Source: Gavia stellata
Lineage: Eukaryota > Chordata > Aves > Gaviiformes > Gaviidae
Direction of reading: 5' to 3'
Length of the DNA stretch: 64,000 bases
Assembly (NCBI RefSeq): GCF_030936135.1
Contig: NC_082620.1
Coordinates: 3,162,001 to 3,226,000, forward strand
A model generated the notes under the pieces. The model ran no database searches. It had not been told where the DNA came from and worked only from the letters and a program-made list of their open reading frames with translations. The translations under genes were made by a program, and so were the position numbers. Shown one piece after another: positions 62,501 to 64,000 of this stretch. Every line of letters begins with the position of its first letter. The stretch's first letter is position 1.

Positions 62501-64000
62501 TTTAAAATATTGGTCATTCTCAAACTTTCATCTCTGATTTCACTTTCAGAACCTGTAGAATACTCTCATTAAACTGTATTTGAGAGTTAGCTCTTGCCTA
62601 AAGAAGAACCCGACATCAAATTCTTAATGCACAGGAATGTTAATCCGAGTTCCACCCAGATGGGCTGTAGTGTTCCAAACCTGAAAACATTTCTTTTGTC
62701 ATGTACAAAAGCATATCATTTCTGAGAATGTGCTGGAGGAGTGGGGAAGGTATGAGATAGCACACCTGAAGTAAACTCAGTAAGTCCTTCTGCTTGCTGT
62801 CAGGTTTCAAATCCACTGCAGCTGGGCCAGTCATCAAGAAGACACTTGTATTGTGCAAGTAATAACTGATTTCTGACACATATCTTGCAATTCACTCTGA
62901 GTTCAGAACATGAATAGACCTGATCTGGCCACCCCAGAGGAGATTAGTTCTGTTATAAGGAAAAGAACTGATTTAAAATTATGTCATTTCAGAGCTGAGA
63001 GGAACTGGTTTTCTATAGAATATGATTAATCACCACGTACTTGTTTTTAACAGGCAGCATGATCTAACATAATGAAATCATAAAGCCTTTAAAATCATGT
63101 TTATAAAAGAAATGGACACAATTCTGATGTACTTTACCCAGTGCAAATGCAGTATGCAAATGTTCTGCACAAACAGATGTGGAGCTGACCTGTAGTATAA
63201 TAATTTAAAAGGCTCAGTGTAAAATTTACATATATATTTTTAGATTCAAGCACTAAGACAATGTTGTCAAGAGAGCATCTCCACCATGCCCTGTGGGGAT
63301 ACCAGAATGACATATAGTCCATGTATCTAATGGATTTCTCTGTAGTAATTAAGCAATGCAAATAAGTAACTAGCCATTTTGAAAAGGCAATCTGACATAT
63401 CTCAAAGTGAAAAAGATAATGTAAGCTAAGAGGAAATTTTGCATTTTCTATGTTGTAGATATTTTAGTATAATGAGAATATTTACCCATAGTGCAAGTAT
63501 CAGGTTCTAGGTAATTAATGTCTCCTGCTGTGTGTGTGGTTGAAGAAAAAACACCATAGGAGCTGAACAGTTTCAGGCATATTTTTAATGATGGTTACTT
63601 TAATCTTATTTAAATTTAAGCACTTAATCTTACAGCGAACTATTAAAGCATGTCCTGACTTAACCAGTAACCAGAAGTACCTGAAAAGAATTGGGGACTG
63701 AATGTTTTTCCATGTCAAGCAAAATAATACATTAATTTGGAACTTTTGGTAAATGATGAGAGAATGGATTTTATTGAGTCGCTTTATATTCTCTAGAAAG
63801 GCTTTCTTTTGATAAAGATTATATACTGACAGCAACTTTCTTTAATGGCTTCCTGTTGGCAGCTCACTTCCTTGTTGATTGAATTTAAGGATGGGCAGAA
63901 GAACCCTTGTTTCAAGTCCCAGGCTTAGATGGCATTAAGCCTGTTATGTGTGCTGGTGCCAAGGCCAGCAGTTTGAAAAACATGCTGAATAAGTGTCTCT

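Larger units (their letters stand above)
56259..64000 (+). other. DHRS3: DHRS3 intron 1 (partial)
   Basis: Intron 1 starts at the GTGAGC donor and runs off the window. No second DHRS3 exon is visible in any plus-strand frame. The first 700 bases are GC-rich with G runs, and the rest is AT-rich. Apart from the DR1 and DR2-like sites and a NRF1-like GCGCTTGCGCA near 58811, I see no gene and no recognisable repeat. Short open frames here lack coding features. Confidence 0.8.

Overview
This is a vertebrate nuclear window, almost certainly from a bird. It has short split genes with GT-AG introns, AT-rich non-coding DNA with two GC-rich islands, and CR1 LINE fragments ending in the (ATTCTRTG)-type octamers typical of birds. 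The content is a tandem cluster of five arylacetamide-deacetylase-like genes (AADACL3/AADACL4 family, hormone-sensitive-lipase-type alpha/beta hydrolases), all on the minus strand, followed by the first exon of DHRS3 (retinaldehyde reductase) on the plus strand. Human chromosome 1p36 also has AADACL4/AADACL3 divergently oriented beside DHRS3, so this is the syntenic block with the AADACL side expanded.

Layout, left to right: 1-569, 3' flank of gene A; 570-3907, AADACL gene A; 5081-9540, gene B; 11798-17085, gene C; 17086-24959, a gene-poor gap; 24960-32254, gene D; 32255-37274, a gap; 37275-46814, gene E, whose intron 2 carries a CR1 inserted into an older CR1; 46815-55257, a gap; about 55258-64000, DHRS3 promoter, 5' leader, coding exon 1 and part of intron 1. 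Each AADACL gene has the same four coding exons. Exon 1 (156-183 nt) is a signal anchor, exon 2 is exactly 217 nt and carries the HGG oxyanion motif, exon 3 is exactly 64 nt, and exon 4 (772-781 nt) carries the GDSxG nucleophile, the Asp and the His. Intron phases are 0, 1 and 2. All five can be assembled as open frames of 405-412 residues. Gene D's first exon was found by reading, since it is too short and divergent to stand out as a long ORF.

The genes fall into two groups. A and B have HGGGW, a Leu or Ile before the exon 2/3 junction, and a recent gene-conversion tract in exon 4. C, D and E have HGG[A/V/C]G and an Arg codon at the exon 2/3 junction. The catalytic Ser, Asp and His are kept in all five, so they look like active but diversified ER-membrane esterases. 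DHRS3 reduces retinaldehyde and is known to be induced by retinoic acid. Its promoter shows a TATA box with an exact PBX-MEIS decamer just upstream, and intron 1 has a perfect DR1 nuclear-receptor element. Splice sites, product names and regulatory roles are inferred from sequence reading and family knowledge; no search or alignment program was run.
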